Shown here: piece by piece, positions 53,619 to 62,383 of the stretch
Numbering within the stretch: position 1 is the first letter of the stretch
How the letters are laid out: each line of letters starts with the position of its first letter
Origin: DATHZQ01 sp963823505
GTDB lineage: Bacteria; Actinomycetota; Acidimicrobiia; Spongiisociales; UBA5794
Length of the DNA: 64,000 bases
Reading direction: 5' to 3'
NCBI GenBank assembly: GCA_963823505.1
Contig: CAWGLY010000001.1
Span: 174,796 to 238,795, forward strand
Position numbers and translations under genes: made by a program
The notes under the pieces: generated by a model
Database searches by the model: none
Told to the model about the DNA's origin: nothing
The model's input: the letters and a program-made list of their open reading frames with translations, nothing else

Positions 53619-53810
53619 ATGGAGAAGCTGCTGCTCACACCGAGCGAAGCCGCCAAGGCGCTCTCGATCAGTCGCTCCAAGCTGTACGAGCTGATCGGCC
53701 AGGGTCGGCTCTCCACGGTGCAGATCGACACCAGCCGACGGGTGCCGGCGCAGGCGCTCGTCGAGTTCATCCAGCACCTTCAGCACGAGGAGGCCGAGTG
53801 TGAAGCGTGA
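53619..53810 (+). CDS. xis: excisionase (Xis), MerR-like winged HTH
   Basis: 63 residues; ATG at 53619 with GGGAGGAG two to seven bases upstream. LLLTPSEAAKALSISRSKLY, ELIGQGRLSTVQI then RRVPAQALVEFIQHL is the standard excisionase-family helix-turn-helix with the basic wing. Located immediately upstream of the integrase region, as in pSAM2-like elements, and intact, so directional excision of the element is conceivable. Confidence 0.85.
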   Translation: MEKLLLTPSEAAKALSISRSKLYELIGQGRLSTVQIDTSRRVPAQALVEFIQHLQHEEAECEA

Positions 53811-53907
53811 GCTGACAACGGTCAGACGGCGAGCTGAGACGCTCGAAGACCAGCGGGAACGACATAACGCTTTACTCCGTCAAGAGTTAGCGGGTATGGT
53901 TGCAGGC

Positions 53908-54135
53908 ATGACCAGCCACCTCGTCGGGCTCAGCGAGATCGCCACGATGCTCGGTGTCAGCCGGCAGCGGGTGGGCCAGCTCGTGCGTGACTACGACGAC
54001 TTCCCCGCCCCCGTGGCCGAGCTCGCCTCGGGCCGGATATGGGAGACGGCCGCCGTGGAAGCCTGGGCGAACGCCCATCCGGTGAGGCCGCCGGGACGGC
54101 CCTCTGCGGATCCCGGCCAAGGGGAGACGCCATGA
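53908..54135 (+). CDS. small HTH DNA-binding protein
   Basis: 75 residues from the ATG at 53908 (the frame is open back to 53800, where it overlaps xis). LVGLSEIATMLGVSRQRVGQ, DDFPAPVAELASGRIWET, AAVEAWANAH is an AlpA/HTH_17-like domain. A promoter-like TTTACT...TATGGT lies just upstream (53875-53900), so a separate, possibly leaderless, transcript for this gene and the integrase is plausible. Its stop overlaps the integrase ATG. Confidence 0.7.
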   Translation: MTSHLVGLSEIATMLGVSRQRVGQLVRDYDDFPAPVAELASGRIWETAAVEAWANAHPVRPPGRPSADPGQGETP

Positions 54136-55343
54136 GCAAGCAGCGTCGAGGCTGGGGCGAGGACTCCGTGTACCAGGACGGTGATCGGTGGCGGGGAGCG
54201 ATCTCGCTCGGCCGCACACCGGATGGCCGCCGGCGACGCGTCAAGGTCTCGGGCGATACGAAGGCCGAGGTCATCGCCAAGCTCAAGGAGGTCCGCCGAT
54301 CGCTCGACGCCGGAGTGGAGAGCCCCACCAGCCGTCTCACGGTGGGTGCCTATCTGGATCGGTGGATCGAGGGCGTGCCGGCACGGGTCGAGCAGTCGAC
54401 TGCTTCGGACTACGCCGACACCGTTCGGCTGCACCTCAAGCCCGGTCTCGGATCGAAGATCCTGACCAAGCTGTCGGTGTCCGAGGTGAACGCACTGTGG
54501 GCAGCCAAGCGGAAGGCCGGGTACAGCGCCAACAGCATCCGGATCATGCGAACCGTGCTGCGCTCGGCGCTGCACCAGGCGGAACGGGAAGGCTTGCTGG
54601 TCCGCAACGTCGCCGCCCTGTCCGATCCTCCCCGAATCGGCCACACCGAAGGGCGCTCACTCTCGATAGCCGAGGCGATAGGCCTGCTGGATGCCGCCAA
54701 GGGCGACCGACTCGAAGCGCTCTATGCGATCACGCTCACACTCGGGCTCCGACGTGGCGAGGCGCTCGGTCTCTCCTGGTCGGACATCGATCTCGATGCT
54801 GGCGTGGTCCACGTGCGTCGTCAGCTTCGTCGGGAACGGATCCCGATCGAGCAGCAGGAGGATGCCGGACGACGCACGCACCTCGTCCTCCGCGACCTGA
54901 AGACGAAGCGCTCACGGAGAACGCTCCACCTGACGCCGGCACTGGACGGCCTGCTGCGGGCGCATCGAGCCCGCCAGGCCCGGGAGCAGTTGGCCGTCGG
55001 ACCCGCGTGGCCGGATTCGGATCTCGTCTTCACGACGAAGAAGGGCACCCCGATCGACCCCGACAACTTCGCCCACTACTTCCACCGGCTATGCGATCGA
55101 GCTGACCTCGGCCACTGGACTCCTCACGAGCTGCGCCACTCCGCCGCCTCGATCATGCTTGCCCAGGGCACGCCGCTGTGGGTCGTCTCCGAGGTGCTCG
55201 GGCACGCCTCGGTGGCCATCACCAAGGACGTCTACGGGCACCTCATTGGCGCCGAGAAGCAGGAGGCGACCGAGGCGATCACCGACGTGCTGTTCCGAAG
55301 CTCCCGATCAACTGCTCGCGGCGGCGGTAGCCGGGGAAGCTGA
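54132..55343 (+). CDS. int: tyrosine recombinase/integrase
   Basis: 403 residues; ATGA overlap with the previous gene. N-terminal AP2-like arm-binding region (GWGEDSVYQDGDRWRGAISL), SAM-like core-binding domain (LTVGAYLDRWIEGVPARVEQ), catalytic domain with Arg I (GLRRGEALGLSW), HELRHSAAS (His-x-x-Arg), GHASVAI and nucleophile Tyr in KDVYGHLIG. All catalytic residues are present. Expected to recombine the element at the 3' end of tRNA-Arg(ACG). It resembles the integrase fragment inside the chimera at 28.4 kb. Unusually it is oriented toward, and 5.1 kb from, the intact tRNA, with the hydrolase and STAND genes in between. Confidence 0.93.
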   Translation: MSKQRRGWGEDSVYQDGDRWRGAISLGRTPDGRRRRVKVSGDTKAEVIAKLKEVRRSLDAGVESPTSRLTVGAYLDRWIEGVPARVEQSTASDYADTVRLHLKPGLGSKILTKLSVSEVNALWAAKRKAGYSANSIRIMRTVLRSALHQAEREGLLVRNVAALSDPPRIGHTEGRSLSIAEAIGLLDAAKGDRLEALYAITLTLGLRRGEALGLSWSDIDLDAGVVHVRRQLRRERIPIEQQEDAGRRTHLVLRDLKTKRSRRTLHLTPALDGLLRAHRARQAREQLAVGPAWPDSDLVFTTKKGTPIDPDNFAHYFHRLCDRADLGHWTPHELRHSAASIMLAQGTPLWVVSEVLGHASVAITKDVYGHLIGAEKQEATEAITDVLFRSSRSTARGGGSRGS

Positions 55344-55457
55344 TGCCACAGAATGACGCGGGAACACGCTGCCTCAGAACTGGCGACTGACGGCACGTGC
55401 CTAGGTGCATGTGACCCACGAGGTCGATGGGCACTCAAGACGTAAGCTGTGATACGA

Positions 55458-56492
55458 ATGGCCACCACGCTTGACAGGGTCTCTGACCAGGCGAACGCGA
55501 GTTCCTGCGACGTCGTGTTTGTGCATGGCTTGTCGGGTGACGGCTTCGCTACCTGGCAAGCCGAGGGTGTTGACGGAACCTGGATGCATTGGCTGGCGGA
55601 GGACCATCGCGAAGCCGCAGTCTGGACACTTGACTACACCGCAGAGATCTCCAACTGGCAAGCCGAAGGCATTCGCGGCAAGGTGGCGCGACAGGGTCCC
55701 GGAATGGCGATCCCGGATCTCGCCACCACGGCACTCAACGTACTGAGAAACCACGAGATCGGTAATCGGCCCGTCGTGTTCGTTTGCCATAGCTTGGGTG
55801 GACTCGTTGTCAAGCAAGTTCTGCGGACCGCAGCAACACTGGGATTCTCGGACTCCGAAGCCCTGGCCACTCAAACGCGCGGGGTCGCCTTCCTTGCTAC
55901 GCCGCATAGTGGCTCAGCTCTCGCAACTGCTTTGAAGTATCTTCCCGGCCTCGCCCGAACCACTAGGACAGTCCTTGAGCTCGAACAGCACTCACCACAC
56001 TTGGCAGATCTGAAAGACTGGTACCGACAGAATGCTCCGGCGATGAACATCCGGACAGTTGCATTCGCTGAAACACGACCCCTCTCAGGCACCGTCATCG
56101 TCGTCAATCGGACGTCAGCGGACCCCAACGTCCCGGACGTCCAGACGATCCCAATTGCCGATGTTGATCATTCCACGATCGCCAAGCCCGATAGTCGCCA
56201 CACCCAGATCTTCATGGCGGTTGACCGCTTCATTCGGGACACACTGCTGATGGATCCAAAGCGGCGGAAATCGGCCGTTGTTGGTGTCGCGCCGACGTCC
56301 GATCAGGTCGGCTCATGGAAGAGCGGAGGTCGAGCAATTCCTGGGACTATGCATCCGCAAGTGGACGCAGACGTCGTTCGACGCCTACAGGTGGTCGAGG
56401 TGTATGAGCAGGGTGGCTTCTTCGGGGAGTCAGAGGCAAGGGAGATCAAGGTTCGCATAATGCTTCATCATCTTGGGGTCGGAGATGTCTGA
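55458..56492 (+). CDS. lipase-like alpha/beta hydrolase (DUF676/PGAP1-like) paired with STAND protein
   Basis: 344 residues (ATG at 55458; a GTG three codons upstream is possible). Oxyanion-type DVVFVHGLSGD (about 18-28), nucleophile elbow VVFVCHSLGGLVVKQ (Ser112), FLATPHSGS, and a late DVDHSTIAKP that could hold the catalytic His. This matches serine lipases/esterases of the DUF676 group, which in some immune proteins act as effector domains. The C-terminal 80 residues (VDADVVRRLQVVEVYEQGGF) are unrecognised. The stop overlaps the next ATG by eight bases, so the pair is coupled. Base composition appears lower in G+C than the neighbours, suggesting separate acquisition. Confidence 0.75.
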   Translation: MATTLDRVSDQANASSCDVVFVHGLSGDGFATWQAEGVDGTWMHWLAEDHREAAVWTLDYTAEISNWQAEGIRGKVARQGPGMAIPDLATTALNVLRNHEIGNRPVVFVCHSLGGLVVKQVLRTAATLGFSDSEALATQTRGVAFLATPHSGSALATALKYLPGLARTTRTVLELEQHSPHLADLKDWYRQNAPAMNIRTVAFAETRPLSGTVIVVNRTSADPNVPDVQTIPIADVDHSTIAKPDSRHTQIFMAVDRFIRDTLLMDPKRRKSAVVGVAPTSDQVGSWKSGGRAIPGTMHPQVDADVVRRLQVVEVYEQGGFFGESEAREIKVRIMLHHLGVGDV

Positions 56493-59400
56493 CGTCTCAA
56501 CAACCTTCTTGACGTCAGGTGACACTCTGCAACCGCAGCGTTACGACTACGCCGTACTTGCCGAGGTCATGGATCGCGAGATTGCCCAAGCGCTTGTCGA
56601 GTCTCTAATAGCAGCAGGCGCAAGGGTCTTCGACGAGATCGCCTGGCGCGCAGTGACCACGCCCGAAACGCCGATCCACGACGCACTCTCCTCATCCAAA
56701 GTAATCGTCGTTCTAGTTCCGAACCGAGACACAGGCTCGAAGTCGCGAGAGCGAGAATTGAGAACAGCGCTAGAAGCAGCGGACGAGAACGCTCAAAGCG
56801 TCGTCGCGCTGCTCCTGGAGGATGCACAACTTCCCTACGAGCTCGCAAAGTTCGCAGTGATGCGACTTGGCGGTAAAGGCAGCATCCGCTCGGTAGCTGC
56901 AGGCCTCGAGAGCTTGCGCCACGAGTCCGATGAGGAGGCGTCGACCGCCACCGCCATTAGCAACAGTCTGCCCGACCCAGGGACGGTCATCGGCCGGCGC
57001 CAGTTGCTTGCGGCCCTCTACCGCGAACCACACTCGAGCGCTGCGACAACATGGATCGTGGGCAAGGGAGGCGTAGGCAAGACGTACCTCGCGGCAGCGT
57101 ACGCGAGAAGGGAGCTCACGCACCGGGACGTAGTCTGGTGGATTCCGGCCAACCGTGAATCGACTGTCATTCGAGAGCTAGCCGCCATGTCGCACGCTCT
57201 GTCACTGCCTTCGGTCGAATCCAGCCTTGGCGCGGCGGACCTGGCCCGTTCGTCAGTGGAGTGGTTGTCAACCACGGAGCAGCGCTGGCTACTCGTGTTG
57301 GATGATGTCAAGGATTTGGATGTAGTCGAAGCCTGGGTGCCGAGACCCCGTAAGCGGACCGGCAAGACTGTCATCACGAGCCGCTTGCTACCGAGCAAGG
57401 ACGTCGAGAGTCTCGTCACTGTCGGTTCCTTCTCACGACCAGCATCGCTGAAGTTCCTCCTAAGTCGCGTAGCTAGCGCAAACCCGACAGCCAGTGCCGA
57501 TGTCGTGGGTGCGCAGAGAGTCGCAGAACAACTCGGCGACTACCCACTAGCGCTGCAGCAGGCCGCTGCGTGGCTCAGCTCCACGCAGGGGACGTGGCAA
57601 GATCTGCTCGTCGAACTCGCTCGCCAAACTGAGGAATCGGCTTCACCCGAAAGTCGTCTGCATCGTGTGGTTCTCATGGCGGTTCGCAGACTTGACGGGG
57701 AGTCCCCACTCGCCGGACAGCTGTTGAGAGTCATGAGCCTAATGGCTCAAGCGCCCATCCCCGCGACGCTTCTCGCAAGTGGCAGCCCATGGAGCGATCT
57801 GCACCTCGAGGTGTCGCTTGACGAAGTCGAGCGGGCGATTGAAACACTCAGCCGGAATTCGCTTGTAGCGCGCCATCGTTCAGGAGCAATACAGGTCCAC
57901 CCCCTTGTGATGGACGCGGTGCGAGAGATGGCCGGTGGCCGGGACCTTGCACTGGCTGTCCAGGGTCTGGATCGACTATTACCGCAACGAACCGACGATC
58001 CAGATTCGTGGGCGTTGGCGTCGCAACTTCTACCCCATGTGCTCTCAGTTGGAGAACACAACGCTCTCGTCCATGGCGATGGTGCTGACGCGTTCATTCG
58101 CCTTATGGACTGGGGTGCCCGCTTCCTACAGGCTAGAGGCGAGTCAGAGCGCGCCATTCCCGTATTCAGCGTCGCCCTCCGCGTTGCCGAACGTGTCCGG
58201 GGCCCCGGCGACCAAACGACAGTCACCGCTCGGGCCAACCTCGCCAACTCGCTCGCCATGGAGGGTCGCCTTGAAGAAGCTGTCAGCATGCAGGAGCAAG
58301 TGCTGGAGGACTCCGAGCGTCTGCTAGGAGACGATCACCCATCGACGTTGGCTGCGCTGACCAACCTTGCCGCTTCCTTTTGGGACCAAGGTCGCATGGA
58401 AGAGGCTCTTCTCCTGGAGACACGAGCTCTTGTGGAATCGGAACGCATCCTCGGACTCGAGCACCCATCAACCCTCACCGCCCGCGCCAACCTCGCCGTC
58501 TCGTACCAACGGATCGGACGCATCGACGAGGCCCTCGCCCTCCAACAACAGGTCCTCGCGGACTCAGAACGCATCCTCGGACTCGAGCACCCATCAACCC
58601 TCACCGCCCGCGCCAACCTCGCCGTCTCGTACCAACGGATCGGACGCATCGACGAGGCCCTCGCCCTCCAACAACAGGTCCTCGCGGACTCAGAACGCAT
58701 CCTCGGACTCGACCACCCATCAACCCTCACCGCCCGCGCCAACCTCGCCGCCTCGTACCAACGCATCGGACGCATCGACGAGGCCCTCGCCCTCCAACAA
58801 CAGGTCCTCGCGGACTCAGAACGCATCCTCGGACTCGACCACCCATCAACCCTCACCGCCCGCGCCAACCTCGCCGCCTCGTACCAACGCATCGGACGCA
58901 TCGACGAGGCCCTCGCCCTCCAACAACAGGTCCTCGCGGACTCAGAACGCATCCTCGGACTCGACCACCCATCAACCCTCACCGCCCGCGCCAACCTCGC
59001 CGCCTCGTACCAACGCATCGGACGCATCGACGAGGCCCTCGCCCTCCAACAACAGGTCCTCGCGGACTCAGAACGCATCCTCGGACTCGACCACCCATCA
59101 ACCCTCACCGCCCGCGCCAACCTCGCCGCCTCGTACCAACGCATCGGACGCATCGACGAGGCCCTCGCCCTCCAACAACAGGTCCTCGCGGACTCAGAAG
59201 GGATCGGCGACGTCCGCTCCCGGGCGGTGACCATGGGTCAGATCGCCGACATCCACTATCGGCGGGGAGACCTTGATGAGGCGCTCAGAATCCGCGCCGA
59301 AGAAGAACTACCCGTATACGAACGGCTCGGCGACATCCGCTCCCGGGCGGTGACCATGGGTCAGATCGCCGACATCCACTATCGGCGGGGAGAGCTCGAT

Positions 59401-60126
59401 GAGGCGCTCAGAATCCGCACCGAAGAAGAACTACCCGTATACGAACGGCTCGGCGACATCCGCTCCCGGGCGGTGACCATGGGGAAGATCGCCGACATCC
59501 ACTATCGGCGGGGAGAGCTCGATGAGGCGCTCAGAATCCGCACCGAAGAAGAACTACCCGTATACGAACGGCTCGGCGACATCCGCTCCCGGGCGGTGAC
59601 CATGGGTCAGATCGCCGACATCCACTATCGGCGGGGAGAGCTCGATGAGGCGCTCAGAATCCGCACCGAAGAAGAACTACCCGTATACGAACGGCTCGGC
59701 GACATCCGCTCCCGGGCGGTGACCATGGGGAAGATCGCCGACATCCACTATCGGCGGGGAGAGCTCGATGAGGCGCTCAGAATCCGCACCGAAGAAGAAC
59801 TACCGGCATACGAACGGCTCGGGGATCGGGATGGCGTGGCAGCAGCGTCATGGGGCCTGGCGCAGATCCACATCGAGCAAGAGAACTATGAAGCTGCTTA
59901 TCCGCCGCTGATCTCGGCATACCAGGAGCTTGTTCAGCTCGGCCGACCAGATGGACTCGCGGTGGTTGGCGAAGCGCTGGGGCAGCTGCTGCTCGCCGCC
60001 GAGCATGACGACGCGCAGAGTGTTCTCAGAACTGCCATGCACGCGCACAACGCGCTCGGGCAGACGGAGCAAGCCAAGAGAATCGCTGCGCTCCTGCAGG
60101 CCCACAATAGGCGTAGGAGCACTTGA
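56485..60126 (+). CDS. TIR-like / NB-ARC / TPR STAND protein
   Basis: 1213 residues from the ATG at 56485. Residues about 18-130 look like a TIR-type domain (DYAVLAEVMDREIAQALVES, LIAAGARVFDEI, SSSKVIVVLVP, RERELRTALEAA); whether the NADase Glu is present is uncertain. NB-ARC ATPase from about 165: VIGRRQLLAAL, P-loop GKGGVGKT (193-200), LLVLDDVKDLD (kinase 2), GDYPLALQQAAAWL (GLPL-like), winged helix, then HPLVMDAVREM. From about 545 there are TPR repeats, including six almost identical 42-residue and five almost identical 41-residue units. The layout matches NLR-like phage sensors that oligomerise on ligand binding. The hydrolase upstream may be a second effector. Confidence 0.85.
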   Translation: MSDVSTTFLTSGDTLQPQRYDYAVLAEVMDREIAQALVESLIAAGARVFDEIAWRAVTTPETPIHDALSSSKVIVVLVPNRDTGSKSRERELRTALEAADENAQSVVALLLEDAQLPYELAKFAVMRLGGKGSIRSVAAGLESLRHESDEEASTATAISNSLPDPGTVIGRRQLLAALYREPHSSAATTWIVGKGGVGKTYLAAAYARRELTHRDVVWWIPANRESTVIRELAAMSHALSLPSVESSLGAADLARSSVEWLSTTEQRWLLVLDDVKDLDVVEAWVPRPRKRTGKTVITSRLLPSKDVESLVTVGSFSRPASLKFLLSRVASANPTASADVVGAQRVAEQLGDYPLALQQAAAWLSSTQGTWQDLLVELARQTEESASPESRLHRVVLMAVRRLDGESPLAGQLLRVMSLMAQAPIPATLLASGSPWSDLHLEVSLDEVERAIETLSRNSLVARHRSGAIQVHPLVMDAVREMAGGRDLALAVQGLDRLLPQRTDDPDSWALASQLLPHVLSVGEHNALVHGDGADAFIRLMDWGARFLQARGESERAIPVFSVALRVAERVRGPGDQTTVTARANLANSLAMEGRLEEAVSMQEQVLEDSERLLGDDHPSTLAALTNLAASFWDQGRMEEALLLETRALVESERILGLEHPSTLTARANLAVSYQRIGRIDEALALQQQVLADSERILGLEHPSTLTARANLAVSYQRIGRIDEALALQQQVLADSERILGLDHPSTLTARANLAASYQRIGRIDEALALQQQVLADSERILGLDHPSTLTARANLAASYQRIGRIDEALALQQQVLADSERILGLDHPSTLTARANLAASYQRIGRIDEALALQQQVLADSERILGLDHPSTLTARANLAASYQRIGRIDEALALQQQVLADSEGIGDVRSRAVTMGQIADIHYRRGDLDEALRIRAEEELPVYERLGDIRSRAVTMGQIADIHYRRGELDEALRIRTEEELPVYERLGDIRSRAVTMGKIADIHYRRGELDEALRIRTEEELPVYERLGDIRSRAVTMGQIADIHYRRGELDEALRIRTEEELPVYERLGDIRSRAVTMGKIADIHYRRGELDEALRIRTEEELPAYERLGDRDGVAAASWGLAQIHIEQENYEAAYPPLISAYQELVQLGRPDGLAVVGEALGQLLLAAEHDDAQSVLRTAMHAHNALGQTEQAKRIAALLQAHNRRRST
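58441..59196 (+). repeat. six tandem 126-bp repeats (42-residue TPR units)
   Basis: Units begin at 58441, 58567, 58693, 58819, 58945 and 59071. Each encodes HPSTLTARANLA(V/A)SYQRI then GRIDEALALQQQVLADSE; the first two have LEHP and AV, the last four LDHP and AA. DNA identity between neighbours is almost complete. Confidence 0.95.
59206..59820 (+). repeat. five tandem 123-bp repeats (41-residue TPR units)
   Basis: Units begin at 59206, 59329, 59452, 59575 and 59698, each encoding SRAVTMG(Q/K)IADIHYRRG then DEALRIR and EEELPVYERL. Gln and Lys alternate at one position in units 2-5, which suggests amplification of a two-unit block. Confidence 0.95.
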
Positions 60127-60420
60127 CACCGCTGCGAGACACTCTGCGAGGAGGCTTCCATCGCAACGGTTGAACGATCGGACACGGACAGCGCAGGGGT
60201 CCCTAGTCGCGCTCACGGAACCGATGCCACTGGACGCTGACAAGCTCGACGATCTTGGTGAGTTGATTTGCGATTCGATGAAGTGTGGGCACGGCGATGC
60301 TCGACGTGGCGCCCACAGTCCAACATCCCAGTGTCTCGAGTCGAAGGTCGATCGCCAAGACGGCTCCCGAGAATGGCTCCCATGGGTCGCCGCAGCCGAC
60401 ACCTGCGCACCCCTGACACG
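60127..60420. other. intergenic between STAND gene and tRNA terminator
   Basis: About 290 bases, no gene supported. GAGAATGGCTCCCA at 60369-60382 repeats the motif seen left of att copies C and D. Confidence 0.45.
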
Positions 60421-60450
60421 CCGAAACCCCCGCACACGCAGGGGTTTCGG
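60421..60450 (-). terminator. terminator hairpin downstream of tRNA-Arg
   Basis: Perfect ten-pair stem CCGAAACCCC / GGGGTTTCGG immediately beyond the tRNA 3' end on its transcribed strand. Confidence 0.75.
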
Positions 60451-60451
60451 G

Positions 60452-60528
60452 TGGCACGCCCGGAGGGACTCGAACCCCCAACCTTCTGATCCGTAGTCAG
60501 ACGCTCTGTCCAATTGAGCTACGGGCGC
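60452..60528 (-). tRNA. tRNA-Arg(ACG), island integration site
   Basis: Read on the minus strand: acceptor GCGCCCG, D arm, anticodon stem TCTGA-CTACGGA-TCAGA with anticodon ACG, T arm GGGGGTTCGAGTCCCTC, acceptor 3' strand CGGGCGT, discriminator G and encoded CCA (60452-60454). All stems pair except that position 1-72 is G-U. The 43-base 3' part (60454-60496) is the att core repeated four more times in the window. Confidence 0.93.
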
Positions 60529-60602
60529 ATACGCAGCCCGATTGGGATCGGGTGCGAGTCGGTAAGGGTACTCGGACCGCAGGACGACGAAAAGCTCGCC
60601 GG

Positions 60603-61406
60603 TTACAGGATGGTCATGACCTCGTTGACCAAACGCACCCCGCCCGTAACGAACGCCGCAGCGGCGAACGTGATTCCTGCGGGCCGCAGCCAACCCGGCT
60701 CGTCGATGTTCGAAAACGCAGTCGCCAGCATGGCAAACCCCGCAGCGACACCCATCAGGACCACGAACACACCGACCAGCCTGGGAGGATTGTCGCAGGC
60801 GCAGAAGTCGGTCGAGAAGAACGAAACGAACACGCCGAAGGCCACCAACAGACCCAGACCGACGACCGGGACGTACAGGAGCAGCATCCACCTTCTCGGG
60901 TCGTGGCGCAGCCACCGATCCGCCAATGCCACCGCGAACCACCCGTAGAGGAACACGATCGCCGCAAACATCACGACATTGAGCACCGACGGATCCAGCG
61001 CCTCGAAGTCACGATTGCTCGCGGTCACCACGGCCCCGCCGCCGATGCCCAGCAGCGCAGCGCCCGCCACCTGCCCCCGCCACCGCCCCGCCCAGTCCAA
61101 CCACGGTCGCAGGATCACCAGCAGCACGGCAGCGAACGCACCGAACAACACCCCGCCGAAAATCACCAGCTCGATCGTGCCGTCGACGCTGATCGTGCCG
61201 ATACGGTTGCCGTTGTCGGTGATCCAGCCCACCATGTCGGGACCCGCCGCCAGCGCACTCAGCCGCATCGCAAGCCGCCCCCCGAGGCCGCCAACCACGA
61301 TTCCCGCCACGACGCCGGCGAGCCCTTGGACGGCGACGAGCTGGGCGAGTCGCAGCACGCCGCCCGCCCTCACATCCGGCGCGACGATCCCTACGGCTTC
61401 AGCCAT
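60603..61406 (-). CDS. polytopic membrane protein, unknown family
   Basis: 267 residues; ATG at 61406 with AGGAGG six bases upstream (a TTG two codons earlier is ignored). About seven hydrophobic helices: LAGVVAGIVVGGLGGRLAMR, LVIFGGVLFGAFAAVLLVIL, VAGAALLGIGGGAVV, VVMFAAIVFLYGWFAVALA, LLLYVPVVGLGLLVAFGVFV, VGVFVVLMGVAAGFAMLA, ITFAAAAFVTGG. No transporter signature recognised. It is on the chromosomal side of the tRNA. Confidence 0.75.
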   Translation of the reverse strand: MAEAVGIVAPDVRAGGVLRLAQLVAVQGLAGVVAGIVVGGLGGRLAMRLSALAAGPDMVGWITDNGNRIGTISVDGTIELVIFGGVLFGAFAAVLLVILRPWLDWAGRWRGQVAGAALLGIGGGAVVTASNRDFEALDPSVLNVVMFAAIVFLYGWFAVALADRWLRHDPRRWMLLLYVPVVGLGLLVAFGVFVSFFSTDFCACDNPPRLVGVFVVLMGVAAGFAMLATAFSNIDEPGWLRPAGITFAAAAFVTGGVRLVNEVMTIL

Positions 61407-61500
61407 GGGCAACCTCCTGTCGGGAGCCTACGCAGCGGTGGGTACCCTGCATAGGAGGAGATTCGGGAACCCAAACGACCATCCCCGCCGTCGGATCACT

Positions 61501-62377
61501 ATGAAAAGAACACTCCTCGCCGTCGCGATCTTGAGCCTCGTAGCTGCGGCATGTGGAGGCGCCGAGATCGACGCAGGCAACACCACAGCAGCGCCAGACT
61601 CCACAACCGCACCAGACTCCACAACCACAAGCACGACGCCATCGACGACCCAGCCGCCCGTCGATCCGGACGCTCTCGTCCTCGAGGTGAAGCGCGTCGG
61701 CGGCTTTGCCCCGGTTGAGCTGATCTACAACCCGGGACCTGTCTTCTCGCTCTACGGGGACGGCACGTTGGTGTTCGAAGGCCCGATCCCCGAGATCTAC
61801 CCGGGACCGCTGGTCGTGCCGTTCCAGAAGATCCAGCTCTCCGCAGAGCAAATGGCCCGAAATCATGGCGGCCGTCGCCGCCACCGGTTTGCCCGCCGTA
61901 ACGAGCGAGAATCTGAGCGCAGCAGACAACGTCGCGGACGCCCAAGACATCGTGTTCACCTACGTCGACGACGGCCCGCACGTGATGTCGATCTACGCCC
62001 TCGGCATCAGCGACCCCCAGGACCCGGCCGTCGTGCCATACGAAGACCTCTACGACATGCTCGTGACCCTCTCCTTCTCCTCAACGGCCGAGCCGGTGGA
62101 GATCGATCGCTACCAGATCATCATCACCGAGAGCTTCGGCGGCGAGGACGACGAGTTTGCGACCGTGCAGCCGTCACCGCTGACCATTCCGATCGGCGAT
62201 CTCCCGGCAACCAACCTCCGCGAGCTGCGGTGCATCGTCACGACCAGCGACGAGTCAGCCGCCCTCACGCCCGTGTTCCAGAGCGCGAACCAGCTCACCT
62301 TCTTCGAGGACGGCGGCGAGACCTACCGGTTCATCGTGCGGCCGCTGGCGCCCCACGAATCCGGGTGCCCGGACTGA
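61501..62377 (+). pseudogene. lipoprotein, one frameshift
   Basis: MKRTLLAVAILSLVAAACGG is a lipoprotein signal with lipobox ending at Cys18, then a Thr/Ser/Pro spacer and VDPDALVLEVKRVGGFAPVE. The frame breaks near 61858 by one extra base (AEQMA joined to EIMAAVAATGLP) and continues as DIVFTYVDDGPHVMSIYALG to a stop at 62377. Without the indel it would be about 291 residues. Function unknown; the MITE copy 3 begins six bases after the stop. Confidence 0.7.
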
Positions 62378-62383
62378 CCTGCG

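Noticed and set aside
58335..59276. Three additional long open frames (one antisense, two sense) across the TPR repeat region
   Set aside because: They are periodic by-products of the 126-bp repeats in other frames; the NB-ARC/TPR frame alone continues on both sides with domain features.
58441..59820. CRISPR-like repeat array
   Set aside because: Units are contiguous 126/123 bp coding repeats without spacers and stay in frame in a protein gene.
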